Origin: JBKEDC01 sp047972995
GTDB taxonomy: Bacteria; Bacteroidota; Bacteroidia; Bacteroidales; Prolixibacteraceae
Reading direction: 5' to 3'
NCBI GenBank assembly: GCA_047972995.1
Contig: JBKEBD010000006.1
Coordinates: forward strand, 62,001 to 126,000
DNA length: 64,000 nucleotides
The position numbers and the translations under genes were made by a program. The notes beneath the pieces were generated by a model. The model had not been told where the DNA came from and searched no databases. It saw only the letters and a list, made by a program, of their open reading frames with translations. Of the stretch, positions 24,556-33,567 are shown one piece after another (position 1 is the first letter of the stretch; every line of letters begins with the position of its first letter).

Positions 24556-25278
24556 TTAATGCGAAATCATGTTTTCGGGCTGAATTATGGGCTTAGCTTG
24601 GAATCGTAGTAACAAATTAGCCACAGCAAGAGTGTCTTTTTCGCAATAGCTCACAATACGGTCAATGTCATTTTCTTCGTAATACACCCGATAGACTTCG
24701 CTACCATCAATATCGTCTTTGGGAGTAGGAATCTGGAAGACTTCACATAGCAAAGCTAGCGAAGCAGAGCTTCTAAAGTCGCCAAATTTCCAGAGTTGCA
24801 TGGTATCGATCAGTCGATCTTTAAGTTCCCACGGTTTTAAACCTGCAATGTTTAGCAAGCTTGGAAGTTTTAAACCCAAGATCAGCGTTCTTCGGGCAAT
24901 AAACGGAATGTCGAAGTCGTTGCCATTATGGGCACAAATAGTTCGGATTTCTTGGCGGTAAAAGATTTCTAAATCATTGTTGAATTCTTCTAGCAATTTG
25001 CGCTCATCGTCGTTGTAATATGATTTTACGTGATATACATATTCTCCTTTCTGCTGTACAATTCGCCCCATCGATATGCAGATAATCCGTCCAAATTCGG
25101 CATAAAGTCCTGCGTAGTTATATACATCGCTAGGAAGCTCGTCGTTTTCCATATGCTTGGTGGCTTTCTTATTCCAAAATTTTTGAAGTGTTTCGGGAGC
25201 ATCGTCATAATTAGGATATTGAGGTGCTGTTTCAATGTCGAGATATAACAAATCTTCGGGGGGAATCTGATACAACAT
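24556..25278 (-). CDS. 3'-5' exonuclease, DnaQ/PolB-like (DEDDy)
   Basis: A 240-residue protein with the RNase H-like exonuclease fold: ExoI LYLDIET (Asp14 and Glu16), ExoII around CAHNGNDFDIPFI (Asn and Asp), and ExoIII SYCEKD with the Tyr-x3-Asp arrangement of DEDDy enzymes. It matches the stand-alone PolB-type exonuclease family seen in Bacteroidota; the substrate is unknown but repair or RNA processing is likely. It follows udk after 3 bases. The stop codon abuts an IS30 remnant, so the last few residues may have been changed by insertion, but the catalytic part is intact. Confidence 0.85.
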   Translation of the reverse strand: MLYQIPPEDLLYLDIETAPQYPNYDDAPETLQKFWNKKATKHMENDELPSDVYNYAGLYAEFGRIICISMGRIVQQKGEYVYHVKSYYNDDERKLLEEFNNDLEIFYRQEIRTICAHNGNDFDIPFIARRTLILGLKLPSLLNIAGLKPWELKDRLIDTMQLWKFGDFRSSASLALLCEVFQIPTPKDDIDGSEVYRVYYEENDIDRIVSYCEKDTLAVANLLLRFQAKPIIQPENMISH

Positions 25279-25281
25279 CGG

Positions 25282-25887
25282 CTATAGTATTTGGCGGATA
25301 AAGTTGGTTAGTATGTCAATAGCCACCACATTGTTTCCGCCTTCCGGCACAATAATGTCGGCAAATTGCTTGGTTGGTTCTATAAATTGAATGTGGCTAG
25401 GGCGTACCGTAGCTTCATATTTGCGCAAACTTTCTGCCGTGTTTCGTCCTCGTTCTACCACATCGCGAGTAATTACTCGCGATAGGCGTATGTCAGACTC
25501 GCAATCTACAAATACCTTAATGTCGAGCAAATCGCGAATAGCTTTGCTGTAAAGCATCATGATACCCTCTACAATAATTACTGGACGAGGCTGTATGGTG
25601 GTTGTGTTTTCTGAGCGTGTGCACGCAAGATATGAATATTGAGGTTCTTCAATAGGGAAGCCCAATTTTAATTGCTTAATGTGTTGTTCCAATAAGCTAA
25701 ATTCAATAGCATCGGGGTGGTCGAAATTCAACAATTTGCGTTCTTCCATTGATAGATGTCCGCTGTCGTTGTAATAAGAATCTTGAGAAAGTACAGTTAC
25801 TTGTTCCTCAGAGAAACTTTCTGCAATCTTTTTTACTACAGTGGTTTTTCCAGAACCAGTTCCGCCCGCTATACCAATAATTATCAT
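25282..25887 (-). CDS. udk: Uridine kinase
   Basis: A 201-residue P-loop kinase. GGTGSGKT (8-15) begins the protein, then QDSYY, the DHPDAIEFSLL block and VEGIMMLY (Walker B region), and the LID region with RDVVERGRN. It phosphorylates uridine and cytidine to the monophosphates in pyrimidine salvage. Length and motifs are standard. It is followed immediately by the exonuclease gene; uvrB lies 55 bases upstream on the same strand. Confidence 0.96.
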   Translation of the reverse strand: MIIIGIAGGTGSGKTTVVKKIAESFSEEQVTVLSQDSYYNDSGHLSMEERKLLNFDHPDAIEFSLLEQHIKQLKLGFPIEEPQYSYLACTRSENTTTIQPRPVIIVEGIMMLYSKAIRDLLDIKVFVDCESDIRLSRVITRDVVERGRNTAESLRKYEATVRPSHIQFIEPTKQFADIIVPEGGNNVVAIDILTNFIRQIL

Positions 25888-25942
25888 GTTTTGTAAAGTT
25901 TATTTGAAAATACCACAAATGTGCTGTGCACTAACAATGCAC

Positions 25943-27946
25943 TTACTGTTTTATTTTTTTTTCTAGCATATACATTTCATCGCGCAATCGGGCAGCTTCA
26001 ATAAAGTCAAGCTCTTTGGCGGCCTTTTGCATTTCTTTTTTTACCTTAGCAATGGCTTTTTCCAAAGCCGGTTTGCTCATCATTTCTACCACCGGATCGG
26101 CAACCATGCTTACCGTTTCGGTACCCTCGGCATAGGTTTTGTTGCTTCGGTATTCGTAGCCGATAATTTCACGAGAGGGCTTCACAATCGGCTGAGGTGT
26201 TTTACCATGTTCCTCGTTATATTGCATTTGCTTCGTACGACGATAGTTGGTAGAATCGATAGTGCGCTGCATGGAATTGGTAATTTTGTCGGCGTACATA
26301 ATGACTTGCCCATTAACATTTCGAGCAGCACGCCCTGCCGTTTGCGTGAGCGAACGTTCGGATCGAAGAAAGCCCTCTTTGTCGGCATCAATAATAGCAA
26401 CTAGCGAAACTTCGGGTAAGTCAAGCCCCTCCCGCAGGAGATTAATACCCACTAGAACATTGAAAATACCTTTGCGCAAATCTTCCATAATTTGAATACG
26501 CTCAAGCGTGTCCACATCCGAGTGGATGTAGCGAGTTGAAATGCCCATGTCGGCAAGATACTTACTTAACTCCTCCGCCATGCGTTTGGTAAGTGTGGTA
26601 ACGAGCACACGCTCATCGCGATCGATGCGTAAGTGAATTTCTTTCATCAGATCATCAATCTGATTTATTGAAGGACGAATCTCAATTATCGGGTCAAGTA
26701 GCCCTGTTGGGCGAATGATTTGTTCTACAATCACCCCCTCTGATTTCTGCAACTCATAGTCGGCAGGTGTGGCACTTACATAAAGAGTTTGATTAATGAT
26801 GCTTTCGTATTCCTCAAACTTTAGTGGGCGGTTATCAATTGCCGAGGGCAAGCGGAAACCATAATCCACCAAATTAATTTTTCGAGAATGATCGCCGCCA
26901 TACATTGCTCGAATTTGAGGAATGGTAACATGGCTTTCGTCAATAATGGTGAGATAATCGGCAGGGAAATAATCGAGCAAACAGAATGGGCGAGAGCCAG
27001 CTTCTCTACCATCGAAATATCGAGAGTAGTTTTCCACACCTGGGCAATACCCCAATTCACGCATCATCTCTAAGTCAAATTCCACACGTTCTTGAATACG
27101 TTTAGCTTCGAGCGGTTTGCCTACTTCATTAAAAAACTGCACTTGCTTCATCAAATCATCTTGAATGTGGCGTATAGCCATTTGCATACGCTCTTTCGTG
27201 GTTACAAAAATATTGGCAGGATAGATGATAGCAGTTTCCAAACGTTCAATAATCTGTCCTGCTACAGGATCAAAACTATAAATTTCCTCCACTTCATCAC
27301 CCCAAAATACAATACGAATAGCATGATCGGCATAGGCTAAATAAACGTCCACCGTGTCGCCTTTCACCCGGAAATTCCCACGATTAAACTCCACTTCATT
27401 ACGAGAGTACAGTGCATCAACCAGTTTATATAATAACTGGTTTCTATTTATAGTGTCACCTTGATTTACTTCAGTAACATTGGCATGAAAATCTTCAGGG
27501 TTTCCAATACCATATAAACACGACACCGACGACACCACAATCACATCTTGCCTACCTGAAAGCAGGGCAGAAGTGGCACTTAGTCGAAGTTTCTCTAGAT
27601 CTTGATTAATTGACAAATCTTTCTCAATGTAGGTGTCGGTAGTGGGCAGATAAGCTTCGGGTTGATAGTAATCGTAATACGATACGAAATATTCTACTGC
27701 ATTGTTGGGGAAGAATTGTTTCATCTCGCCGTAAAGCTGTGCTGCTAGAGTTTTGTTGTGCGATAAGATAAGCGTGGGGCGTTGCACTTTTTCAATAACA
27801 TTGGCCATGGTGAAGGTTTTCCCCGATCCGGTTACCCCTTGCAGGGTTTGGAAACGTACTCCTTCTTCAAATCCAGCTACAATTTGTTTAATAGCTTCGG
27901 GCTGATCGCCCATGGGTCGATAGGGTGCAACGACTTTAAGTTCCAT
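25943..27946 (-). CDS. uvrB: Excinuclease ABC subunit B
   Basis: A 667-residue protein from the ATG at 27946 (MELKVVAPYRPMGDQPEAI). The frame runs to 27973, but the family starts here. P-loop GVTGSGKT (37-44), the beta-hairpin YYDYYQPEAY that clamps damaged DNA, DESHVT, helicase motifs V and VI (INLLREGLDLPE, QTAGRAARN) and a C-terminal UVR motif (FIEAARLRDEM) that binds UvrC. It verifies lesions in nucleotide excision repair. uvrA and uvrC are not in the window. Confidence 0.98.
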   Translation of the reverse strand: MELKVVAPYRPMGDQPEAIKQIVAGFEEGVRFQTLQGVTGSGKTFTMANVIEKVQRPTLILSHNKTLAAQLYGEMKQFFPNNAVEYFVSYYDYYQPEAYLPTTDTYIEKDLSINQDLEKLRLSATSALLSGRQDVIVVSSVSCLYGIGNPEDFHANVTEVNQGDTINRNQLLYKLVDALYSRNEVEFNRGNFRVKGDTVDVYLAYADHAIRIVFWGDEVEEIYSFDPVAGQIIERLETAIIYPANIFVTTKERMQMAIRHIQDDLMKQVQFFNEVGKPLEAKRIQERVEFDLEMMRELGYCPGVENYSRYFDGREAGSRPFCLLDYFPADYLTIIDESHVTIPQIRAMYGGDHSRKINLVDYGFRLPSAIDNRPLKFEEYESIINQTLYVSATPADYELQKSEGVIVEQIIRPTGLLDPIIEIRPSINQIDDLMKEIHLRIDRDERVLVTTLTKRMAEELSKYLADMGISTRYIHSDVDTLERIQIMEDLRKGIFNVLVGINLLREGLDLPEVSLVAIIDADKEGFLRSERSLTQTAGRAARNVNGQVIMYADKITNSMQRTIDSTNYRRTKQMQYNEEHGKTPQPIVKPSREIIGYEYRSNKTYAEGTETVSMVADPVVEMMSKPALEKAIAKVKKEMQKAAKELDFIEAARLRDEMYMLEKKIKQ

Positions 27947-28015
27947 GCTTTTTTGTTTAGTGCGAAACGGCAAAGTTGCCGCACGCAGTTTATTCTTTAA
28001 TAATGTATCACACCT

Positions 28016-29002
28016 TTATTTTAAAATGAAATACACAGGGAAGTGGTCAGATACTCCACCATAATAATTTGGTCCGCCATAAGTTCTACTAGGCGATACC
28101 TCTCCGTGATTATTTGTAAATTCAAAGAAAGGCAAACGATGAATGTATCCAGTGCTTTCAACAACCTGCAATCCGTTCTTGTCGAGCAACGAACGAGAAA
28201 CAATCATATTGTCGAGCATATTCCAATTACCGCGGAAATTATAGCTTCCTTCTTTATTCAAGTGCTTTTCATACATAAGATTCACCAATCTAGCATCGCT
28301 GTTTGGCGTATTGGCATCGAGCACTTTACTTATGCTGTTGTTCGATGGCTCATCGTTCATGTCGCCCAAGATGATGATGTTTGCATCTTTGTCTTGTGCC
28401 GATTCATTCACAATAGAAGCTTGCAGTGCGTTGGCAGCAACAATTCGATACTTTTCAGTTTCCTCAGTTCCACCAATTCTTGATGGCCAGTGATTCACAT
28501 AAATGTGGAAAGTTTCGCCCTTAATTTCACCTTTCACATGAAGAATGTCGCGAGTGGGAAATTCTAGTGCTACGGGAAGTACTTCAAACTCGATATACTT
28601 GAAAACCTCAGGATTATACAAAAGTGCCACATCAATGCCTCGTTTGTCAGGGCTATCTTGATGTGCAATTTGATAATTGGCAGCCAATAGCGCACTATCG
28701 GCAATTAAATCTTCAAGCACTTTGCGATTTTCAATTTCCTCCAAACCAATAACAGCAGGTAGTTTGCAGGTGTCAATACTAGCTAGCACCTGAGCAATGT
28801 TGCTAAGTTTTTTTGCATAGCGATCTTCATTCCATTCCTTTTTGCTATCAGGAGTAAACTCTTCATCATTAATTTCGGGGTCATTAATGGTGTCAAACAG
28901 GTTTTCTACATTGTAATTCACCACAATAATAGGGGTGTTGCTACTTTCTTTACAAGAGAAGAAAGCAAAAAGACCAACTAAAAATAAAAGACTTTTATTC
29001 AT
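28016..29002 (-). CDS. Endonuclease/exonuclease/phosphatase-family lipoprotein
   Basis: A 328-residue protein. A short hydrophobic N-terminus ends AFFSC with Cys17 as a likely lipidation site, followed by KES. The body has the EEP fold: NYNVENLFD, GLEEIENR (metal-binding Glu), YVNHWPSR, GDMNDEP and a C-terminal SDHFPV (catalytic Asp-His). It probably cleaves nucleic acid or phosphoester substrates outside the cytoplasm; the substrate is unknown. The Lys-Glu directly after Cys resembles the Bacteroidota lipoprotein export signal for surface display, though only loosely. Confidence 0.87.
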   Translation of the reverse strand: MNKSLLFLVGLFAFFSCKESSNTPIIVVNYNVENLFDTINDPEINDEEFTPDSKKEWNEDRYAKKLSNIAQVLASIDTCKLPAVIGLEEIENRKVLEDLIADSALLAANYQIAHQDSPDKRGIDVALLYNPEVFKYIEFEVLPVALEFPTRDILHVKGEIKGETFHIYVNHWPSRIGGTEETEKYRIVAANALQASIVNESAQDKDANIIILGDMNDEPSNNSISKVLDANTPNSDARLVNLMYEKHLNKEGSYNFRGNWNMLDNMIVSRSLLDKNGLQVVESTGYIHRLPFFEFTNNHGEVSPSRTYGGPNYYGGVSDHFPVYFILK

Positions 29003-29065
29003 TTGTGTGTAATTTAAGAGGGTACAGAGATTATGATGTTAAACACCAATAGCTTGAAATTTAGA

Positions 29066-29668
29066 CTATTTTCCTATAGTTACTTCATAATAATTGCGCA
29101 CATCAATCCATTTCATGCCGCAGGCATCGGCAGCTTGTATGCCGAGAATTCCGTCTTCAAAAACAAGACAATCTTTAGGAGATATACCCATTATTTCAGC
29201 ACATTTCAAAAATGTTTCGGGGTGGGGCTTGTGCTTTGTCACATCTTCCGAAGTCACTATCCCTTCAAAAAAAGTATCTAACTGATGGAGTTTGAGCACA
29301 CCCTCGGTTAATGAACGCCAACCACCTGTGCCCACAGCCATCGGAAGCTTTCCGTGGAATGCTTTTACCACATCAAGCACAGCATCAATAGGTTTTACCA
29401 AGTGCATAGACTTAGCGTATTCTGCTTCTTTTTTATCGCCCACTTCTACCGGATTCATAGTAGTACCAAAGCGGCGGTTAAGCTCTTCAATTGTACCATA
29501 AACAGGTATCCCCGCTAAGCTATCGAAAAGTTCAGTGGTGAAGTCAATACCATAAGGAGAAACTGCGTTTCGCCATGCAATAAAGTGTGTAGGCATGGTA
29601 TCGAAGAGTGTGCCATCGAAATCGAAAATTAATCCTTTGATTCCGTTGGGTAAGTCATTTATAAGCAT
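29066..29668 (-). CDS. HAD-family phosphatase, YqaB-like (copy 1)
   Basis: A 200-residue protein from the ATG at 29668 (MLINDLPNG). Motif I DFDGTLFDT, motif II MAVGTGGW, Lys in HKPHPETFLKCAE, and motif III FEDGILGIQAA. The WHG/FHG-x-PMAVGTG and HHKP-type blocks resemble E. coli YqaB, a fructose-1-phosphate/6-phosphogluconate phosphatase, more than beta-phosphoglucomutase. The substrate is not certain. A second homologue with the same order of motifs is at 45240-45827. A TACTTTCG promoter-like box lies at 29696-29703. Confidence 0.82.
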   Translation of the reverse strand: MLINDLPNGIKGLIFDFDGTLFDTMPTHFIAWRNAVSPYGIDFTTELFDSLAGIPVYGTIEELNRRFGTTMNPVEVGDKKEAEYAKSMHLVKPIDAVLDVVKAFHGKLPMAVGTGGWRSLTEGVLKLHQLDTFFEGIVTSEDVTKHKPHPETFLKCAEIMGISPKDCLVFEDGILGIQAADACGMKWIDVRNYYEVTIGK

Positions 29669-29757
29669 AATGTTTTGGTTGTTATATTTCAATTGCGAAA
29701 GTAGGAAAAATCTTTGCGTCTTTGTGTCTTGTCATTTAAATAAACCAATGAAAAGTC

Positions 29758-29765
29758 TATATTTG
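29758..29765 (+). promoter_or_regulatory. Promoter -7 box (TATATTTG) of the small membrane protein gene
   Basis: TAnnTTTG match, 21 bases before the ATG at 29787. It decides against the longer frames opening at 29595 or 29748. Confidence 0.5.
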
Positions 29766-29786
29766 CCTGAATTTAACGAAGAAAAA

Positions 29787-30176
29787 ATGGAACAACAACT
29801 CTTTTTGACACTCTCAAGTTCTTCCCAGTGGGGAATATTTATTGCAATATGTTTACTTATATATGGCAAAGTAGATTCGAAACCAAAAATGAAAAAGATT
29901 GCACAAGCGATATTTGTAGCATTTGGTATTTTTTCCCTGTGCATATTGTTTGGCAATGTGGTTGAAGTGCCCGAAGTAATGGACGGTGCAAGTGTTCCAA
30001 AGGAAGCTAAGTTGCTCACCTTTTTTGTTGGTTTATCGCTAAATGGATTGCTTGGTGCAGTTGCTTTGTTGCTCAATCTGATGGGCAATAATAAAGTGCA
30101 ACGCATTCTGAATGCGATGTTGTTATTGGGCAGTTTACTGCTATTCTTTATGGTTTACAATTTACAAAAGATGTAA
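29787..30176 (+). CDS. Small integral membrane protein of unknown function
   Basis: A 129-residue protein starting MEQQLFLTLSSSSQW with four hydrophobic segments at about residues 12-28, 40-58, 75-96 and 104-124. Short charged loops join them. I do not recognise the family. The gene ends 2 bases before the BadF-type kinase, so the two are almost certainly co-transcribed, and the membrane protein might assist uptake or sensing for that kinase. The longer open frame upstream is antisense to the HAD gene and is not coding. Confidence 0.72.
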   Translation: MEQQLFLTLSSSSQWGIFIAICLLIYGKVDSKPKMKKIAQAIFVAFGIFSLCILFGNVVEVPEVMDGASVPKEAKLLTFFVGLSLNGLLGAVALLLNLMGNNKVQRILNAMLLLGSLLLFFMVYNLQKM

Positions 30177-30178
30177 TT

Positions 30179-31009
30179 ATGCGCTTAATAGCAGATAGTG
30201 GATCGAGTAAAACGGATTGGGTAATTTTAAGCGAATCGGGAGTAGAAGCCGAGTTTCAAACAGCAGGCATCAATCCTTTCTTTCGGAGTTCAACCGACAT
30301 TAATGCAGAATTAGCACCGTTGTTGAGTCCTTACCGTGGGAAAATTTTGGACATGCACTATTATGGAGCAGGCATTGTTAATGCTGAAAAAGCATCGATA
30401 GTGGCAGAAGCCATCCTTCCAATATTAGGTGAAATAACAATGGAAATAGAGTCGGATATGTTGGGAGCAGCTCGTGCATTAAGTGGCGATTTAGCATCGA
30501 TAGTTTGTATCTTGGGCACAGGCTCTAATGCTTGTTTATATGATGGAAAAAAGATTGTGGGCAACATTCCCCCCATGGGATTTATTTTAGGCGATGAGGG
30601 TAGTGGTGCAGTGCTTGGAAAACAACTCATAGGCGATTATTTTAAACAAGTAATGCCGGCTATTGTGCGGAAAATGTTTCAAGAGCAATATCAGCTAGAA
30701 TCTGCTAATGTAATAGATAAAGTATATCGAACGGAACGTCCAAATAAATATTTAGCCCAATTCGCAAGGTTTTTAAATGATTTTAAAAGTGAGCCGTATT
30801 GTCAGGAATTGATAGCTAATCAGTTTGGAGCATTCATTGATCGCAACATTTTACAGCTTCCTAATGCTAAAAACTACACCGTAAACTTTGTAGGGTCAAT
30901 AGCTTCTCATTTTCAACAGCAACTCAAAGCTCAGTTAGAAATTAGAGGGCTGCAATTGGGCATTGTGTTGAAGAGTCCGATTGATGGTTTGAAGGTTTAC
31001 TATTTGTAA
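30179..31009 (+). CDS. BadF/BadG/BcrA/BcrD-type ATPase, N-acetylglucosamine-kinase-like
   Basis: A 276-residue actin-fold (ASKHA) protein. The phosphate-1 motif ADSGSSKTDW is at residues 4-13, VCILGTGSNACLY is phosphate-2, and GFILGDEGSGAVLGKQLI holds the conserved Asp-Glu-Gly-Ser. This subgroup includes eukaryotic GlcNAc kinase and bacterial amino-sugar kinases; in Bacteroidota it is often simply called an ATPase. A sugar kinase role, perhaps in cell-wall sugar salvage, is plausible given the adjacent M23 peptidase, but is inference. The 3' end overlaps the convergent peptidase gene by 10 bases. Confidence 0.82.
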   Translation: MRLIADSGSSKTDWVILSESGVEAEFQTAGINPFFRSSTDINAELAPLLSPYRGKILDMHYYGAGIVNAEKASIVAEAILPILGEITMEIESDMLGAARALSGDLASIVCILGTGSNACLYDGKKIVGNIPPMGFILGDEGSGAVLGKQLIGDYFKQVMPAIVRKMFQEQYQLESANVIDKVYRTERPNKYLAQFARFLNDFKSEPYCQELIANQFGAFIDRNILQLPNAKNYTVNFVGSIASHFQQQLKAQLEIRGLQLGIVLKSPIDGLKVYYL

Positions 31010-32724
31010 AACGAGGCTTCATAAGTAGCGATGTTACCCGCTTTATCGCACACGTCCAATTTCAGATGATGTGTTTTGTTCATTTCTAATCGTTTTTTGT
31101 CGAACACATAAAACAACTTGTCTTGTTTGTATTCATACTCAAAAAGCACCCATTCACCATTAAGTTCACCTCGCCATGATGAAATGCCCGATTGTTTATC
31201 GAGCACTTTAAAGTTAATTTGCTTTGAATTATTCAGGCTTTGATGATTATCGATGCTTAAAGCTCGTATCTCGGGTTTTATGCTGTCAATGTCAACAGCA
31301 AATGTTCCCAACTCATTTAAGCTTACAGTAACCTGTCCGTTTTCATACTTTCCACGAATAAATCTTTGTGCTTCAAACTGCTCATCTAGTAGAGAAACCC
31401 CAACTCTGTTGTGCCATTCAGTAGGTAAGTTCGATGTGTTTATTTTCAATTCATAGTTCTGATGTATCGGAATATATGGGTTACCCACACAAACTAGAGG
31501 GGAGTAGTTTCCTTGTCGTTTTAACTCATGATGATTAATGTATTGATCTTTGTAGAACGTATTCGGCTTAAATTTGGCAACAGAATTGCGAGTTTTTGTT
31601 TGATTAGAATAACGACAAAGGAGGTAATTCGCACTAGAATCAATCATGGTGGTTAACGAGGTTTTTTCTTCGCCAAGAATAGTAAAATCGAGCGTAGAAT
31701 GATTGCCATATACATCATTAATCGTGTAATGAATGGCTGAGGTGTCGTTGTAGTGCATTTCAAATACACCTTGATTTTTCAAACTGTGGAAGTTGCTCAT
31801 TTGATTATTCATGTCCACAAAGCTTTTTTGATATCGAATTCGATTCTTTTTCAAATAAGCATAGTCCACATAGCTATTTGCGTATTTACTATCAGAGAAA
31901 TCGAATTCATCCATACGGAAGACATAGATTGTGTCTTGATTCAATAACAGTGTATTTTCGAATATTCCACAGCGATTTCTACTGCCATCAAGAAAATCTT
32001 GAACATATACAGCGAGACCGATTTTTCCTTGAGTCGATAATTTACTTTCGGGAGCAAGGGTGTATTTCCCATTTTCTCCAATTAGCGTTACAGTTTGTGG
32101 TGAGTGTTTGCCATTCACAGTAGCATTTTCTGAAAGAGGATAAACTCTCAAACCCTTAATTATAGGTTTTGTGCTGTCTTTAACATCGAAGTTAAAAAGC
32201 AATGGGTTAATTGGGTGTTCAGAAGCAGTGTTTCTAATTTCAAAGTGCAAATGGGGTCCACCAGATCCTCCGGTGTTTCCTGTAAATGCAATGATATCGC
32301 CTGTGGAGATGTTGAAAGTTCCAGCTGGTATTGGCACATCGATAGTAAAACTTTCTTCTTGATATTGAATATCTCTTGCATATGTCTCGATGGCATGATT
32401 GTATTTGCTTAGGTGACCGTAAACGGTAGTGTATCCATTGGGATGGTCTATATATAAAGCTATGCCATAGCCATAGGGCGATATTTTAATCCGAGATACG
32501 GTGCCATCGGCAGGGGCATACACGGGAAGCCCTTGTTTACCTTGAGTTTTAAAATCAATGCCCGAATGAAAATGGTTATTCCGAAGTTCGCCGAAATTTC
32601 CAGACAAAAAGAGTGGAATATTTAGGGGTGAACTAAAATAGTTTTTATCTTCGTTGCTCACTTCGTAATTTGCGTAAGTAAATTGCGGTGAAAAGAATAA
32701 AAAAGAAAGAATAAGAAGATACAT
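31000..32724 (-). CDS. M23-family metallopeptidase (peptidoglycan hydrolase-like)
   Basis: A 574-residue exported protein. Signal peptide (about residues 1-18, ending FTYA), then the lysostaphin-type domain at about 35-175: NHFHSGIDF (His and Asp zinc ligands), GYGIALYIDHPNGY, TVYGHLSKY and GGPHLHFEIR (final zinc ligand). The remaining 400 residues are beta-rich with Ig-like repeats and no recognised catalytic motif. The enzyme likely cuts peptide crosslinks in murein, in the periplasm. All zinc ligands appear intact. Confidence 0.9.
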   Translation of the reverse strand: MYLLILSFLFFSPQFTYANYEVSNEDKNYFSSPLNIPLFLSGNFGELRNNHFHSGIDFKTQGKQGLPVYAPADGTVSRIKISPYGYGIALYIDHPNGYTTVYGHLSKYNHAIETYARDIQYQEESFTIDVPIPAGTFNISTGDIIAFTGNTGGSGGPHLHFEIRNTASEHPINPLLFNFDVKDSTKPIIKGLRVYPLSENATVNGKHSPQTVTLIGENGKYTLAPESKLSTQGKIGLAVYVQDFLDGSRNRCGIFENTLLLNQDTIYVFRMDEFDFSDSKYANSYVDYAYLKKNRIRYQKSFVDMNNQMSNFHSLKNQGVFEMHYNDTSAIHYTINDVYGNHSTLDFTILGEEKTSLTTMIDSSANYLLCRYSNQTKTRNSVAKFKPNTFYKDQYINHHELKRQGNYSPLVCVGNPYIPIHQNYELKINTSNLPTEWHNRVGVSLLDEQFEAQRFIRGKYENGQVTVSLNELGTFAVDIDSIKPEIRALSIDNHQSLNNSKQINFKVLDKQSGISSWRGELNGEWVLFEYEYKQDKLFYVFDKKRLEMNKTHHLKLDVCDKAGNIATYEASFYK

Positions 32725-32823
32725 TTGGGTGGTGCTAATGATGAAAGAATAAAATATTACACCGAAAATGTTGTTGATTGCAAATTAATTAGCCATTTTT
32801 GGTGCACAAAATAAATACCAAGC

Positions 32824-32855
32824 TTGATATATTGTCAGCAAAAGTATTATTTTTG
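32824..32855 (+). promoter_or_regulatory. Promoter of the coiled-coil/zapA/rny group
   Basis: TTG at 32824-32826 and TATTTTTG at 32848-32855, spaced by 21 bases, fit the Bacteroidota -33/-7 arrangement. The first ATG is at 32876. Confidence 0.55.
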
Positions 32856-32875
32856 TACAATAAATCATAGAAACG

Positions 32876-33169
32876 ATGACCAACGAGGAGACGCTTTTAT
32901 TGGAAAAATTTAAGCATACGGTTCGTTCTTTGCAAAACAAATGTGAGAAATTGCAAGAGAAGAATGAACAGCTTGCCTTACGAGTTCAAAAACTAGAAGA
33001 TGAGGTTTTGGACGTTTCGTACAGCAAAAAAATGTTGGAAAGAGATTATGATAGCCTGAAAGTTGCCGGTATGATGTCAATGAACGATGAAGATAAGGAA
33101 TTGACAAGAAACCGAATCAACAAGATGGTGCGGGAAATTGATAAATGTATTGCTCAGTTAAATGTTTGA
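32876..33169 (+). CDS. Coiled-coil protein upstream of zapA
   Basis: A 97-residue protein, mostly one continuous helix (residues 5-65) with heptad spacing of Leu/Val (LQNKCEKLQEKNEQLALRVQKLEDEV), and a short C-terminal helix ending REIDKCIAQLNV. No enzyme motif. Its stop overlaps the first ATG of zapA by 8 bases. Size, coiled-coil character and linkage to zapA make it a candidate divisome accessory, in the style of ZapB, but that is inference and I recognise no named family. Confidence 0.8.
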   Translation: MTNEETLLLEKFKHTVRSLQNKCEKLQEKNEQLALRVQKLEDEVLDVSYSKKMLERDYDSLKVAGMMSMNDEDKELTRNRINKMVREIDKCIAQLNV

Positions 33170-33479
33170 GCAAAACGAAGATATGACAACAGATCGCAAG
33201 ATAAATATAACAATTAGGATTAATGGGCATAGCTATCCATCTACAATCCTAGCAAGTGAAGAGGAAAGCTACAGAAAGGCAGTTAAGCAAGTTGATGATA
33301 AGTTAAAGCTTTTTCAAGAGAATTTCAAAACGCTGTCTGTAGAAGAACGCTTAGGCTTGGTGGCTTTTCAGTTTGCTCTCGACAAGCTTCGCTTGGAACA
33401 AGAGCAAGATATTTCCACATTTGTGGCTGAGATTGAGCACTTGAATGATGAATTGAGCGATTATTTGTCGGAAGATTAA
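33162..33479 (+). CDS. zapA: Cell division protein ZapA
   Basis: A 105-residue protein (98 if started at 33183, MTTDRKINITIRING, which is closer to the family). The N-terminal beta-alpha domain (ITIRINGHSYPSTI, then YRKAVKQVDDKL) and C-terminal coiled coil (ALDKLRLEQEQD) are typical. ZapA tetramers bundle FtsZ filaments at the division ring. It overlaps the coiled-coil gene upstream, and rny follows after an 88-base gap with a strong hairpin. Confidence 0.88.
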   Translation: MFEQNEDMTTDRKINITIRINGHSYPSTILASEEESYRKAVKQVDDKLKLFQENFKTLSVEERLGLVAFQFALDKLRLEQEQDISTFVAEIEHLNDELSDYLSED

Positions 33480-33493
33480 AAAGAATTATCAAA

Positions 33494-33531
33494 ACCCGCT
33501 TGAATATATTAAAGGATATATTTAGGTGGGT
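33494..33531 (+). terminator. Hairpin between zapA and rny, probable attenuating terminator
   Basis: Arms 33494-33509 and 33516-33531 pair over all 16 positions as RNA (three G-U), with a 6-base loop. ATTTTATTAT follows, a weak T run. It would partly or fully separate rny from zapA transcription. Confidence 0.6.
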
Positions 33532-33567
33532 ATTTTATTATAAACAAACTACTAAATAATAAAAATA

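Noticed and set aside
29595..29786. Longer N-terminus for the small membrane protein at 29787
   Set aside because: The extension is antisense to the HAD gene and passes through the promoter box at 29758-29765.
33480..33567. Possible 6S RNA gene after zapA, as in proteobacteria
   Set aside because: The gap is only 88 bases, too short for 6S RNA, and contains a simple hairpin without the central bubble.
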